The notes under the pieces: generated by a model
Seen by the model: only the letters and a program-made list of their open reading frames with translations
The model's database searches: none
What the model was told of the DNA's origin: nothing
Shown: positions 25,168-34,497 of the stretch, one piece after another
How the letters are laid out: every line of letters begins with the position of its first letter
Numbering within the stretch: the stretch's first letter is position 1
Assembly (NCBI GenBank): GCA_003220265.1
Contig: QHRW01000126.1
Span: forward strand, 1 to 64,000
Source: Candidatus Rokuibacteriota bacterium
GTDB taxonomy: Bacteria > Methylomirabilota > Methylomirabilia > Rokubacteriales > CSP1-6
DNA: 64,000 nucleotides
Direction: 5' to 3'
Translations under genes and position numbers: made by a program

Positions 25168-26542
25168 CTACTCCGTCGTCGACCAGTAATCGACGACGCG
25201 ACCGTCGTCGGCCAGCCAGAACGAGTGATAGCGCGTTCCCATCGCGTTGACGGCACGGTAGTGGCAGACGCGGCGCACGCGGTCGCCGTGACGCTCGCGC
25301 CCATGCTCATCGTCGCACGTGATGAACGTGAACGATTGCAACGTGCCGAGGCGGCGGGCCAGCACGGCGCGGCTGATCGCGGCGCGCAGCCCGGGGGTGA
25401 CGCCGGGCGCCTCTTCGCCACGGGCCAGCCGCTCCAGCGTCGCCCGCAGACGCTGGGTGGTGGCCGGATCGGGATCCGGCTTCGGCGGCTCATTGCCGAC
25501 GAACAGCCCCGGCACGTAGCGTCCGGCCACGCCGTACGTGAGCCCCCAGGGATCGGCAGTATTGTCGGCGCCGATGAAAGCGCCCAGGTTCGTGAGGACG
25601 ATGACCGTCAGCCGATCGTCGGGGAACCGCGAGTACTCCGTCCCCGTCAGTCCGGTGTGGCTGATCCAGCGGTGGCCCCGGCGGTCATAGACGCCCCAGC
25701 CGAAGCCGTAGAGGCCGGTGGCACCGTTGTTGCGTTTGAGCGGCGTCCACATCAGCGCGAGGCTGGCCGGCGTCAGCACGCGGCCGCCGGCCAGCGCCGC
25801 ATCCCAGATCACGAGGTCCTTCACACTCGAAAACACGCCGTAGGCCGACGGCAGCTCGACGTCCCAGATGCGGCGGATGTTGACGAGCTCGCCGTCGCGG
25901 ATGGTGTAACCGGCCGCGCGATGCTTGAGTATGCGGCGGTGGTCGAGGACGGACGTCGAGGTCATGCCGAGCGGCTTGAAGAAGCGCTGGTCGAGATACT
26001 CCGCCCAGCGCCGGCCGCTGATCTTCTCGACGATCATCCCGAGCAGGAAGTAGCCGACGTCGCTGTATTGGAAACGCTCGCCGGGCGCGAAGCTCAGGGT
26101 GTCCCTGACGGCAGCGTCGAAGAGATCGGCCGTCGAGTAGGTCACGCGCTCCGGACTCGCCTCGAGGGACTTGAAGCCGCTCGCCAAGCCGGGCAATCCC
26201 GAGGTGTGCGTCAGCAGGTGGCGCACGGTGATGGCCTTCCATGCCTCGGGGCTGTTCGCAAGGTGGGTGGCGATGGGATCGTCGAGCTTGAGCCGACCGT
26301 CCTCGACCAGCGACCGTGTCGGACGTGACGGGAGCGTCGTGCTCGAGGTTGGCGACGCCGTAACCCTGCAGCTTCACGACCGCGCCATCGCGGACGACGG
26401 CCACGGTCAGGCCCGGGATGCGGCGGGCGTTCATCTCGCCCTGGATGTACTCGTCGATCGCGTCGGCGCCGGCGGGCGGCGCCGGCGCCAGCGTCGCCGC
26501 GGTGAGCAGCAGGACGCCGAGCAACCGCCGACCGAGGCTCAC
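25168..26542 (-). pseudogene. Serine hydrolase (beta-lactamase/ClbP family) without its SxxK segment
   Basis: The gene starts at GTG 26542 (GTGA overlap with the amidohydrolase) with a signal peptide (RRLLGVLLLTAATLAPAPPA) and runs to DAPVTSDT in one frame. It then continues in another frame as LVEDGRLKLDDPIATHL and RHLLTHTSGLPG. About 20 residues expected between them, carrying the nucleophile Ser-x-x-Lys, are missing and the frame is shifted at about 26320. The rest of the family is intact: YSDVGYFLLGMI, and HTGLTGTEYS as the third motif. No active serine enzyme can be made, although the long second part (from about 26226) is open. Confidence 0.75.
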
Positions 26543-27699
26543 TGGAGGGCGGTGAGGTTGTAAAGCCGCGCGCAGTTGTCCCAGAGGATCTTGGCCTTCG
26601 TCTTCTCGCTGACGCCCTCCAGGGCCACGAACTCCTCGATGGCGTGGGGGAAGAGGCCGTCGGAGTGCGGGTAGTCGGTGGAGACGACGATGTTGTCGTC
26701 GCCGACCGCTTCCACCACCTGCTTGAGCACCTTCTCGTCGGCGTCGGTGGCCACGTAGCACTGGCGGAAGAAGTACTGGCTGGGGAGCTGGGAGATCTGG
26801 ACCTCCGAGCCCGGGCCGAACTTCTCCCACGCCTCGTCCAAGCGCCAGAGCCACCACGGCAGCCAGCCGCAGGTGCCCTCGAGAAACGCGCAGCGCAGGC
26901 GCGGGTGGCGCTCCAGCACGCCGCCGGCGGCCATGCTGCCGAAGGCCATCATCAGCTCCATCGGGTTGCGGCCGGCCACGCCGATGACGCGGCCGTTGGG
27001 ATGATCGAGGTAGCGGCGCGCGATGTCGTCGCGCAGCGAGGACTGGCCGGTGGGATGAAAGCCGATCGGCACGCCGAGCTCCTCGATGGCGTCCCACAGC
27101 GGCTCGAACTCCGGGTCGTGGATGTGGCGGCCGTTGATCGGATTGGGATTACCGATGACGGCCACGGCCCCCAGCTCGCGCACCGCGCGCCGCGCTTCCT
27201 TCACGCACTCGCCGACGTCGTGGAAGGCGAGCTGGGCGGCGAACTTCAGCCGCTCGGGCCGGTAGGCGCAGAAGTCGCGCGTCCAGTCGTTGTGGGCGCG
27301 GGCCAGCGCCGCCGCCACCTTGGGGTCGAGGTCGTCGTGCATGAGCACCTGGCGGCCGCGCGTGCCGTAGATCACGGCGACGTCGATGCCCTCGATGTCC
27401 ATGGCGCCCACGTGCGACTCGGAATCGTAGCCCCGCGCGTGCGCGATCTCGTAGTGCGGGTGGCGCTCGAACGCGCGCCGCTGAAGGTCCTTGCCCACGA
27501 CGGCGGTGTGCGGGCGCTTGGACATCTCGGCGATGGCGAGATCGCCGATCTGGATCACCGGCTGATTCGGCGCGTTGTGCGTGCCGCGCACGAACCTCGG
27601 CGCGAAGCGCTTGAACGGCTCGTCGAGATAGCGCTCCCAGAGCCCGTCCGGCTCCATCGTGTGCAGGTCGCTGTCGAGCACGCGGAATCCGTTCTTCAT
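26539..27699 (-). CDS. Amidohydrolase family protein (ACMSD-like, PF04909 type)
   Basis: 386 residues, cytoplasmic. Metal-dependent TIM-barrel hydrolase/decarboxylase. The first ligand pair is degenerate (DSDLH near residue 9 instead of D-x-H-x-H). Others are kept: His in PIGFHPTGQ near residue 213, and the Asp of VSTDYPHSDG near residue 342. Families with this layout decarboxylate or hydrolyse aromatic acids. It lies ten bases after the hydantoinase gene and is likely part of the same catabolic operon. Confidence 0.82.
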   Translation of the reverse strand: MKNGFRVLDSDLHTMEPDGLWERYLDEPFKRFAPRFVRGTHNAPNQPVIQIGDLAIAEMSKRPHTAVVGKDLQRRAFERHPHYEIAHARGYDSESHVGAMDIEGIDVAVIYGTRGRQVLMHDDLDPKVAAALARAHNDWTRDFCAYRPERLKFAAQLAFHDVGECVKEARRAVRELGAVAVIGNPNPINGRHIHDPEFEPLWDAIEELGVPIGFHPTGQSSLRDDIARRYLDHPNGRVIGVAGRNPMELMMAFGSMAAGGVLERHPRLRCAFLEGTCGWLPWWLWRLDEAWEKFGPGSEVQISQLPSQYFFRQCYVATDADEKVLKQVVEAVGDDNIVVSTDYPHSDGLFPHAIEEFVALEGVSEKTKAKILWDNCARLYNLTALQ

Positions 27700-27709
27700 G
27701 GCGTTGCCC

Positions 27710-29143
27710 TCAGCAGGCCGGCCGGCGCAGCATCACCGGATCGATCTTGCGCGTGAGCTGCTTGCCGTCGCTGGTGGTGCCGAGCAGCTTGCCGGCGTCC
27801 ACGATGACCTTGCCGCGCAGCATGGTGAAGACGGGCCAGCCCGTCACGCTCCAGCCTTCCCACGGGCTGTAGTCGGTGACGTGGAAGTCCTCCTTCACCA
27901 GCGTCTTGCGGACGCTCGGGTCGATGAAGGCCAGGTCGGCGTCGCTGCCGACGGCGACGGCGCCCTTGCGCGGATAGAGGCCAAAGATCTTCGCGGCATT
28001 GGTGGCGGTGATGTCGGCGTAGCGCTCGAGCGTCATGCCCCGCTTGACCACGCCCTCGCTGTAGCCGATGCCCATGCGCGCCTCGGCGCCCACGTTGCCG
28101 CCGGTCACGTCCTCGATGGTGCGCCCGCGCAGCTTCAGCTCCAGCGACGTCGGGTACTCGTCGGTGGCCAGCGTGGCCAGCCCGTCGTGCACGAGCCCGC
28201 GCCAGAGCGCCTCCTGGTCCTCGGGAAACTTCAGCGACGGATAGGTGTGCGAGCAGAAGCCGCGCGGCGTCTTGTAGTACTCGGCGTTGAAGCAGGCGTA
28301 CTGGTGCAGCGTCTCGCCGTAGACCGGCTGGCCGTTGCCGCGCGCCTCGGCGATCGTGTCCACGCCCTCCTTGGCCGAGGTATGCACGAAGTAGACGGCC
28401 GCGCTGTGCGCGCGGGCCAGCGCCACCGTGCGGCGGAAGGCCAGCAGCTCGGAGAGCTTGGTGTGGACGAGATGCATGTTGGCCCCGTCCATCCGGCCCT
28501 CGTGACGGAAGCGCTCGTAGTTGAACTGCACGAGGTCCTCGTCCTCGCCGTGCACCACCATGAGGCCGCCGGCCGGCGCCACTTTCTCCATGGTGTAGCC
28601 GATGCGGCCGAAGTCGAGCCGGTTGGACTGCCGCTTGGGATGCGGCGGCAGCACGCTGGTCGTGAAGACCTTGAAGCTCGGGTAGCCGGCCCGGATCGCC
28701 TCGGGGACCTGCTCGAAGATTTTGAGATCGAGCATCCCGGACAGCGTGATGTGGTAGGCGTAATCGACGTGCGAGTTCGACTTCCAGCGCGCGGCGCGCT
28801 GCTCGATGGCGGCCTGGATGTTGTCCACGCCGGGGCGCACGTAGACGAAGTCGATGTGCGTGGTGGTGCCGCCGTACGCCATCCCGCGCGTGTCGTCCTC
28901 GGGGCCGAGCGTGGCCGAGGGCTGGTCGGGATGGCTCATGATGGCGTGCGCCAGGTGCGTGTGCGGATCGATCCCGCCCGGCACCACGATCTTGCCGGCG
29001 GCGTCGATCACCCGCGCCCCCTCCCGCGGCAGCGAGCCCGGCAGGCCCACGGCGACGATCTGCTCGCCCTTGATCCCGATCTCCCAGGCGCCGGCGCCCT
29101 GGGGAGTCACCACCTGTCCGTTGGCGATCACCGTGTCTAGCAT
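27710..29143 (-). CDS. Dihydropyrimidinase/D-hydantoinase family amidohydrolase
   Basis: 477 residues. Metal ligands are visible in GGIDPHTHLAH near residue 57, the probable carbamylated lysine in SFKVFTTS near residue 157, His in VYFVHTSAKEG near residue 251, and Asp in LATDEYPTS near residue 313. It would open cyclic diamides such as dihydropyrimidines or hydantoins. DEYP replaces the usual DH after the last ligand, so the substrate may be unusual. An amidase lies divergently beyond a broken permease. Confidence 0.85.
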   Translation of the reverse strand: MLDTVIANGQVVTPQGAGAWEIGIKGEQIVAVGLPGSLPREGARVIDAAGKIVVPGGIDPHTHLAHAIMSHPDQPSATLGPEDDTRGMAYGGTTTHIDFVYVRPGVDNIQAAIEQRAARWKSNSHVDYAYHITLSGMLDLKIFEQVPEAIRAGYPSFKVFTTSVLPPHPKRQSNRLDFGRIGYTMEKVAPAGGLMVVHGEDEDLVQFNYERFRHEGRMDGANMHLVHTKLSELLAFRRTVALARAHSAAVYFVHTSAKEGVDTIAEARGNGQPVYGETLHQYACFNAEYYKTPRGFCSHTYPSLKFPEDQEALWRGLVHDGLATLATDEYPTSLELKLRGRTIEDVTGGNVGAEARMGIGYSEGVVKRGMTLERYADITATNAAKIFGLYPRKGAVAVGSDADLAFIDPSVRKTLVKEDFHVTDYSPWEGWSVTGWPVFTMLRGKVIVDAGKLLGTTSDGKQLTRKIDPVMLRRPAC

Positions 29144-29227
29144 GGGCGGAGCCTAGCCGAGCGGGCGCGCGCGGTCAACGCCGTGCTAGCCTGAGCGCCC
29201 ACGACATCGGGACAGGGGGCAATCGCC

Positions 29228-29709
29228 ATCTTCCTGGCGGTCGGGCAGAAGCGGCGCGCGTGGCGGGAGGTCCGGCGGCACGTGCTCATCTACGCCGGCC
29301 TGCTCCCCTTCGTCGTCGTGAGCCTGTTCCCCGTCCTGTGGATGGCGATCACCGCGTTCAAGGAGGAGGCCGACCTCTACCGGATGGGCGGGGTCCCCTT
29401 GTGGATGGCTGCGGCCTCGTGGGCGGGATCGTGCGCGTCATCGTGCCACTGAGCCGTCCCGGCCTCGTGATCGCCACGATCTTTCCGATCACCTTCGCCA
29501 TGAACGAGGTGCTCTACGCCGTGGTCTACGTGGGCCCGCGGACGGAACGGACCGTGACCGTCGCCATCGCGTCGACGCTGATCCGGGGCGACATCTTCTA
29601 CTGGGGCGCCCTGATGGCGGCCGGGCTGCTCGTGGGGTTGCCGCTGGCGATCCTCTTCATGCTCTACATGGACCATTTCATCCGGGGACTGACCGGCGGC
29701 AGCTCGTGA
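29228..29709 (+). pseudogene. Sugar ABC permease remnant with large internal deletion
   Basis: The first part reads, in one frame, HVLIYAGLLPFVVVSLFPVL with TAFKEEADLYRMGGVPLWM. From about 29400 the match continues in another frame with DGCGLVGGIVRVIVPLSRPG and ends IRGLTGGSS. This is the beginning and end of a MalG-type permease with roughly 150 middle residues gone and the frame changed at the junction. The frame-A stop at 29450 is therefore a decay product. The stop of the second part overlaps the amidase start (TGATG), so the remnant may still be transcribed. Confidence 0.75.
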
Positions 29710-31148
29710 TGCTACGATCCGACACCGTGACCGACGATCGCGTCTATCTCAGCGCGGCCCGGCAGGCCGCGCTCATCCGCATCAAGCAGCTCTCGCCCGT
29801 GGAGATGATGCGCGCCTACCTCGAGCGGATCGACCGCCTCGACGGCCGGCTGCGTGCCTACATCACGGTGACGCGCGAGACGGCGCTGGCTGCCGCGCGC
29901 GAGGCCGAGCACGCCGTGATGGCCGGCGGCCCGCTCGGGCCCCTCCACGGCGTGGCCTTCGCGGTGAAGGATCAGTTCGCCACGCGCGGCGTGCGGACCA
30001 CGGCGGGGTCGCGCCTGCTGGCCGACAACGTACCCGGCGAGGACGCCACCGTGGTGGCGCGGCTCATCGCCGCCGGCGGTATCCTCCTCGGCAAGCTCAA
30101 CCTCACGGAGTTCGCGCTCGGCGGCACGATCCACTACCCGTTCGGCCAGCCGCGCAATCCGTGGAACACCGAGCACGACACCGGCGGCTCGTCGGCCGGC
30201 TCCGGCGCCGCCGTGGCCGCCGCGCTGTGCGCCGTCTCGCTGGGCGAGGACACGGGAGGCTCGGTCCGCTCGCCGGCCTCGTGGTGCGGCGTGGCGGGAC
30301 ACCGGCCGACGTGGGGGCTCGTCTCGCGCCACGGCTGCATCCCGCTCGCGTGGTCGCTCGACGCGCCGGGGCCGCTCGGGCGCACCGTGGAGGACTGCGC
30401 TCTCGTTTTACAGGTCATCGCCGGCCACGACCCGCACGACGCGCTGACCACGCGGCGGCCGACGCCGGACTACCGCGCGGCGCTCACCGGCGACATCCGC
30501 GGACTGCGCGTGGGCGTGATCAGCGAGCTCACGACGGGCCCGGAGACGGATCCGGAGATGCGCGACGGCGTGCTCGCGGCGACGCGCGTGCTCGCCGACC
30601 TCGGCGCGCGGGTGGACGACGTTTCCCTCCCGCTGATCCCGCGGGCAGGCGCGGCCTTCATGGCGATCTGCGATTCGGAAGGCGCGGCGCGCCACCTGCA
30701 GACGCTTCGCACGCGCGCGGGCGAGTACGACGAGGGCACGCGCCGCCGGCTGCTCGCCGCCGCGCTCCTTCCGGCCGGGCTCGTGCAGAAGGCCCAGCAG
30801 GCGCGTGCGCTCATCCGCGCGCAGATCGTCGAGGCGCTCCGCCGTCACGACGTGCTGGTCGCGCCCACCTCGCCGCGGCCGGCGCCGACGATCGCGAACT
30901 ACACGGCGCCGATCACCAGCACCGCGCAGGCCGTGACGCACTTCTTCACCCGGCGGTCCTTCCCGACGCCCGCGTCGCTCGCCGGCGTGCCGGCCATGGC
31001 GGTGCCCTGCGGGTTCAGCTCACGCGGGCTGCCGCTGAGCCTGCAGATCCTCGGGCGGCGCTTCGACGACGCGACGGTGCTGCGCGTCGGCGACGCGTAC
31101 GAGCGTACGACCGAGTGGCACCGCCGCCGTCCTGAATGGGGGGCCTAG
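29709..31148 (+). CDS. Amidase signature family enzyme
   Basis: 479 residues. The Ser-cisSer-Lys triad is present: Lys in AFAVKDQFATRG near residue 89, Ser in GGSSAGSGAAV near residue 160, and the nucleophile Ser in EDTGGSVRSPASW near residue 184. It hydrolyses an amide, or acts as a GatA-like transamidase. GatA of tRNA modification is always with GatB, absent here, so a catabolic amidase is more likely, in keeping with the hydantoinase opposite and the LIV importer downstream. ATG 29709 is favoured by the TGATG overlap. Confidence 0.88.
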   Translation: MLRSDTVTDDRVYLSAARQAALIRIKQLSPVEMMRAYLERIDRLDGRLRAYITVTRETALAAAREAEHAVMAGGPLGPLHGVAFAVKDQFATRGVRTTAGSRLLADNVPGEDATVVARLIAAGGILLGKLNLTEFALGGTIHYPFGQPRNPWNTEHDTGGSSAGSGAAVAAALCAVSLGEDTGGSVRSPASWCGVAGHRPTWGLVSRHGCIPLAWSLDAPGPLGRTVEDCALVLQVIAGHDPHDALTTRRPTPDYRAALTGDIRGLRVGVISELTTGPETDPEMRDGVLAATRVLADLGARVDDVSLPLIPRAGAAFMAICDSEGAARHLQTLRTRAGEYDEGTRRRLLAAALLPAGLVQKAQQARALIRAQIVEALRRHDVLVAPTSPRPAPTIANYTAPITSTAQAVTHFFTRRSFPTPASLAGVPAMAVPCGFSSRGLPLSLQILGRRFDDATVLRVGDAYERTTEWHRRRPEWGA

Positions 31149-31205
31149 AAGGGCCCCCATACCCCCATACGTTCGGGGTGCCCCGGCGGAGCCGGGGCAC
31201 CCCTC
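31139..31205. repeat. Intergenic terminator-like repeat, copy 1
   Basis: Two hairpins back to back: a 7-bp stem (31139-31145 with 31152-31158) whose loop holds the amidase stop codon, and a perfect 13-bp stem GGGGTGCCCCGGC (31175-31187 with 31191-31203). It lies between convergent genes and should terminate both. Read on the minus strand, it resembles the element at 47212-47279: both have GGCTCCGCCGGGGC followed by a G-rich run and a GGCC-type hairpin. Confidence 0.6.
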
Positions 31206-31219
31206 TGGATCTCGCCCGA

Positions 31220-31926
<707 letters not shown>

Positions 31927-31930
<4 letters not shown>

Positions 31931-32655
31931 GTCCGCGCTCCCAGGTAGGCCTCGATCACGCGCGCATCGCGCGCAACGTCGTCCGGCCGCCCCTCGGCGA
32001 TCTTCTCGCCGTGGTGCAGCACGACGATGCGCTGGGACAGCGCCATGATGGCCTGCATCACGTGCTCGATGATGAGCAGCGCGACGCCCTGGGCGTGGAT
32101 TCGCCGGATGAGACCGATGATGGCCTCGATCTCCGTCGGGTTGAGCCCGGCCATCACCTCGTCGAGTAGCAGCAGCTCGGGCCGCGTGGCGAGGCCGCGC
32201 GCCATCTCCAGCCGCTTGCGGTCGGACAGCGTCAGCGCGCGCGCCGGCACGTCGCGCCGCGCGCCGAGGCCCACGAACTCCAGCACCTCGAGCGCGCGCT
32301 CGCGCGCCGCCGCCGCGTCGTCGGTGCGATTGAACGCCCCCACCATCACGTTCTCGAGCGTCGTGAGATTGACGAACGGCTGGACGATCTGGAACGTGCG
32401 GGCCAGGCCGCGGCGGCAGATCTGGTGCGGCTTGGCGCCGACGACCGAGACGCCCTTGAAGCGAATGGCGCCCTCGGTGGGCGCGTGGAAGCCGGACAGC
32501 AGGTGGAAGACCGTCGTCTTGCCCGCGCCGTTGGGGCCGATGAGCCCGACGATCTCGCCGGCGCCGACGGTCAGGCTGAAGCGGCTCACCGCGGTGAGCC
32601 CGCCGAAGCGCTTGGTGACGGAGTCGAGCTGCAGGAGCGAGAGGCGAGTATCCAT
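31927..32655 (-). CDS. livG: Branched-chain amino-acid ABC transporter ATP-binding protein (LivG-like)
   Basis: 242 residues. Walker A GPNGAGKTTVFHLLSG near residue 38, Walker B LLLLDEVMAGLNPTE (the DEVMAGL form is typical of LivG), then IIEHVMQAIM. Works with LivF below it. ATG 32655 lies two bases after the livM stop, within reach of the hairpin repeat that forms the end of livM. Confidence 0.92.
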
Positions 32656-32657
32656 CT

Positions 32658-33617
32658 TTATTGAAGGGGAACCCTGGGAGGGTTCCCCCTTCCCCTCCGT
32701 AATCCCATGAGTCCGTGGGGCAGGAACGAGATCACCAGGACGAGGACGACGCCGTAGAGCATGACGTCGACGCCGGCGCGGCCGCGGATGGCGGCGCGCG
32801 AGAGCTCGGACACGGGCGTCAGCACGAAGGCGCCGACGACGGGGCCCAGCACGGTGCCGGCGCCGCCGACGATCGCCTGCAGCAACCCCTGGATGGAGAC
32901 CGAGGGGCCGAACGTGATCGTCGGATCGATGTAGGCGAAGTACTGCGCGTAGAACGTGCCGCCCAGCGCCGTGAGGAACGACGAGAGCGCCATCGCACGC
33001 AGCTTCATGCCGAGCGCGTCCACGCCGGCCGCCTCGGCCGCGTCCTCGTTCTCGCGGATGGCCAGCAGCGAGTAGCCGAGCTTGCTCCGCTCCAGCCGGC
33101 GGGTGATCCACACCGCGGCGAGCGCCATGGCCAGGATCACGTAGTAATAAGGAAGCTTGCCGGCAAATATGAAATTCACGGCGGCCGGCTCGCGGTTGGG
33201 GATGACGAGCCCCAGCGACGAGCCGACCGCCTTGGTGTTGACGGCGACGACGCGCAGCATCTCGGCGAAGGCCAGCGTGACCAGCGAGAAGTACGGCCCG
33301 CGCAGCCCGTAGCGGAAGGAGAGATAGCCGGCGAACAGGCCGAACGCCGCGGCCAGCACGCCGCCCGCCAGCATGCCGAGCCACGGCGTGACGCCGAGGT
33401 TGAGGAAGAGCAGCGTGGAGGTGTAGGCGCCGATGCCGAAGTAGGCCGCGTGGCCGAACGAGAACTGCCCGGCGTAGCCGCCCAGGATGTTCCAGGCCGC
33501 GCCGAGATAGCCGAACAGCATCACGCTGATGAGGATCTCGAGGAAGTACGGGGGCAGGAACGGCGGCGCGAGGAGCAGCGCGCCGAGCGCGAGGCCGAGC
33601 AGTACCTCAGCGCCCAC
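32658..33617 (-). CDS. livM: Branched-chain amino-acid ABC transporter permease (LivM-like)
   Basis: 319 residues, with the LivM hallmark ILGGYAGQFSFGHAAYFGIG near residue 44. Family members usually end soon after LMGLRR. Here the frame runs on for about a dozen residues (GRGNPPRVPLQ) that are encoded by the GGGGAACCCT hairpin repeat, so the repeat seems to have been inserted at the end of the gene. GTG 33617 overlaps livH by 11 bases. Confidence 0.9.
   Translation of the reverse strand: MGAEVLLGLALGALLLAPPFLPPYFLEILISVMLFGYLGAAWNILGGYAGQFSFGHAAYFGIGAYTSTLLFLNLGVTPWLGMLAGGVLAAAFGLFAGYLSFRYGLRGPYFSLVTLAFAEMLRVVAVNTKAVGSSLGLVIPNREPAAVNFIFAGKLPYYYVILAMALAAVWITRRLERSKLGYSLLAIRENEDAAEAAGVDALGMKLRAMALSSFLTALGGTFYAQYFAYIDPTITFGPSVSIQGLLQAIVGGAGTVLGPVVGAFVLTPVSELSRAAIRGRAGVDVMLYGVVLVLVISFLPHGLMGLRRGRGNPPRVPLQ
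32666..32688. repeat. GGGGAACCCT hairpin repeat, copy 2 (3' end of livM)
   Basis: A perfect 10-bp stem GGGGAACCCT (32666-32675) with its complement (32679-32688) around GGG. It has the same arm as the hairpin at 22048-22070. It codes for the last residues of LivM and lies 11 bases before livG, where it could cause partial termination or protect the message. Confidence 0.6.
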
Positions 33618-34428
33618 GGCCGCCCCCGAACAGTCCCGCCGGCCGGAAGAGCAGAACCAGCACGAAGAGCGCGAAGACCACGAGCTGCTTGAGCGAGCCG
33701 GGCAGCAGCGTGGCGCCGAGCGACTCCGCCAGCCCCACGATGAAGCCGCCCAGCAGCGCGCCCACGAAGTTGCCCATGCCGCCCAGCACGACCACCACGA
33801 ACGCCATGATGTTGAACGACTCGCCGACGTCGGGCGCCACGTAGAAGAACGGCGTCACCAGCGCGCCGGCCACCGCCACGCAGCCGCTGCCGATGCCGAA
33901 GGCCACCGCGCGGATGCGCCCGACGTCGATGCCCATCAGCAGGGCGCCCTCCGGCTCCTCGGCCAGCGCGCGGATGGCCTTGCCGACGTCGGTCGTCCGC
34001 AAGAATGCGAACAGCGCCAGCGCCATCACAATGGCGCCGCCGCAGGCCACGAGCCGCGGCACCTCCACCAGCGCCTCGCCGAGCACGAACGACGCGCCCG
34101 CGTACGGCGGGCGCACGGTGCGGAAGTCGCCCTGCCACAGCACGAGGGCCAGGTTCTCGAGGAACAGCGCCAGCCCGAGCGTGAGCAGGAGCTGGTTGTG
34201 CTCGGCCGCGACTCGGTTGGGCTCGATGACCGTGCGCTGGATGACCATGCCGAGCACGAAGAAGGCCGGTCCCGTCACCACGATGGAGAGATAGGGATCG
34301 ACCTTCAGCAGCGTGAAGAGCCAGTACGTCGTGTACATCCCGAGCATCATCACGGCGCCGTGGGCAAAGTTGATGATGCGCAGCACGCCGAAGATCAGCG
34401 ACAGCCCGCAGGCGACGAGGCCGTACAC
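33607..34428 (-). CDS. livH: Branched-chain amino-acid ABC transporter permease (LivH-like)
   Basis: 273 residues from GTG 34428, with LivH motifs ACGLSLIFGVLRIINFAHGA and VVVVLGGMGNFVGALLGG. The homologous frame extends upstream for 23 more codons (reading about LLLQAVISGLLLGG, the usual first half of helix 1) to the stop of the binding-protein gene. No ATG, GTG or TTG lies in that stretch. Either a CTG (34491 or 34482) is used, or the helix is shortened. The start is therefore uncertain. Confidence 0.88.
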   Translation of the reverse strand: MYGLVACGLSLIFGVLRIINFAHGAVMMLGMYTTYWLFTLLKVDPYLSIVVTGPAFFVLGMVIQRTVIEPNRVAAEHNQLLLTLGLALFLENLALVLWQGDFRTVRPPYAGASFVLGEALVEVPRLVACGGAIVMALALFAFLRTTDVGKAIRALAEEPEGALLMGIDVGRIRAVAFGIGSGCVAVAGALVTPFFYVAPDVGESFNIMAFVVVVLGGMGNFVGALLGGFIVGLAESLGATLLPGSLKQLVVFALFVLVLLFRPAGLFGGGRGR

Positions 34429-34497
34429 GCCGCCCAGCAGCAGGCCGCTGATGACGGCCTGCAGAAGAAGGTCAGCGGTCAGGTCGAGCAGCGCGCT

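Noticed and set aside
29450-29452. UGA in the sugar permease remnant as another Sec codon
   Set aside because: The matching sequence after it is in a different frame and about 150 residues of the family are missing, so this is gene decay.
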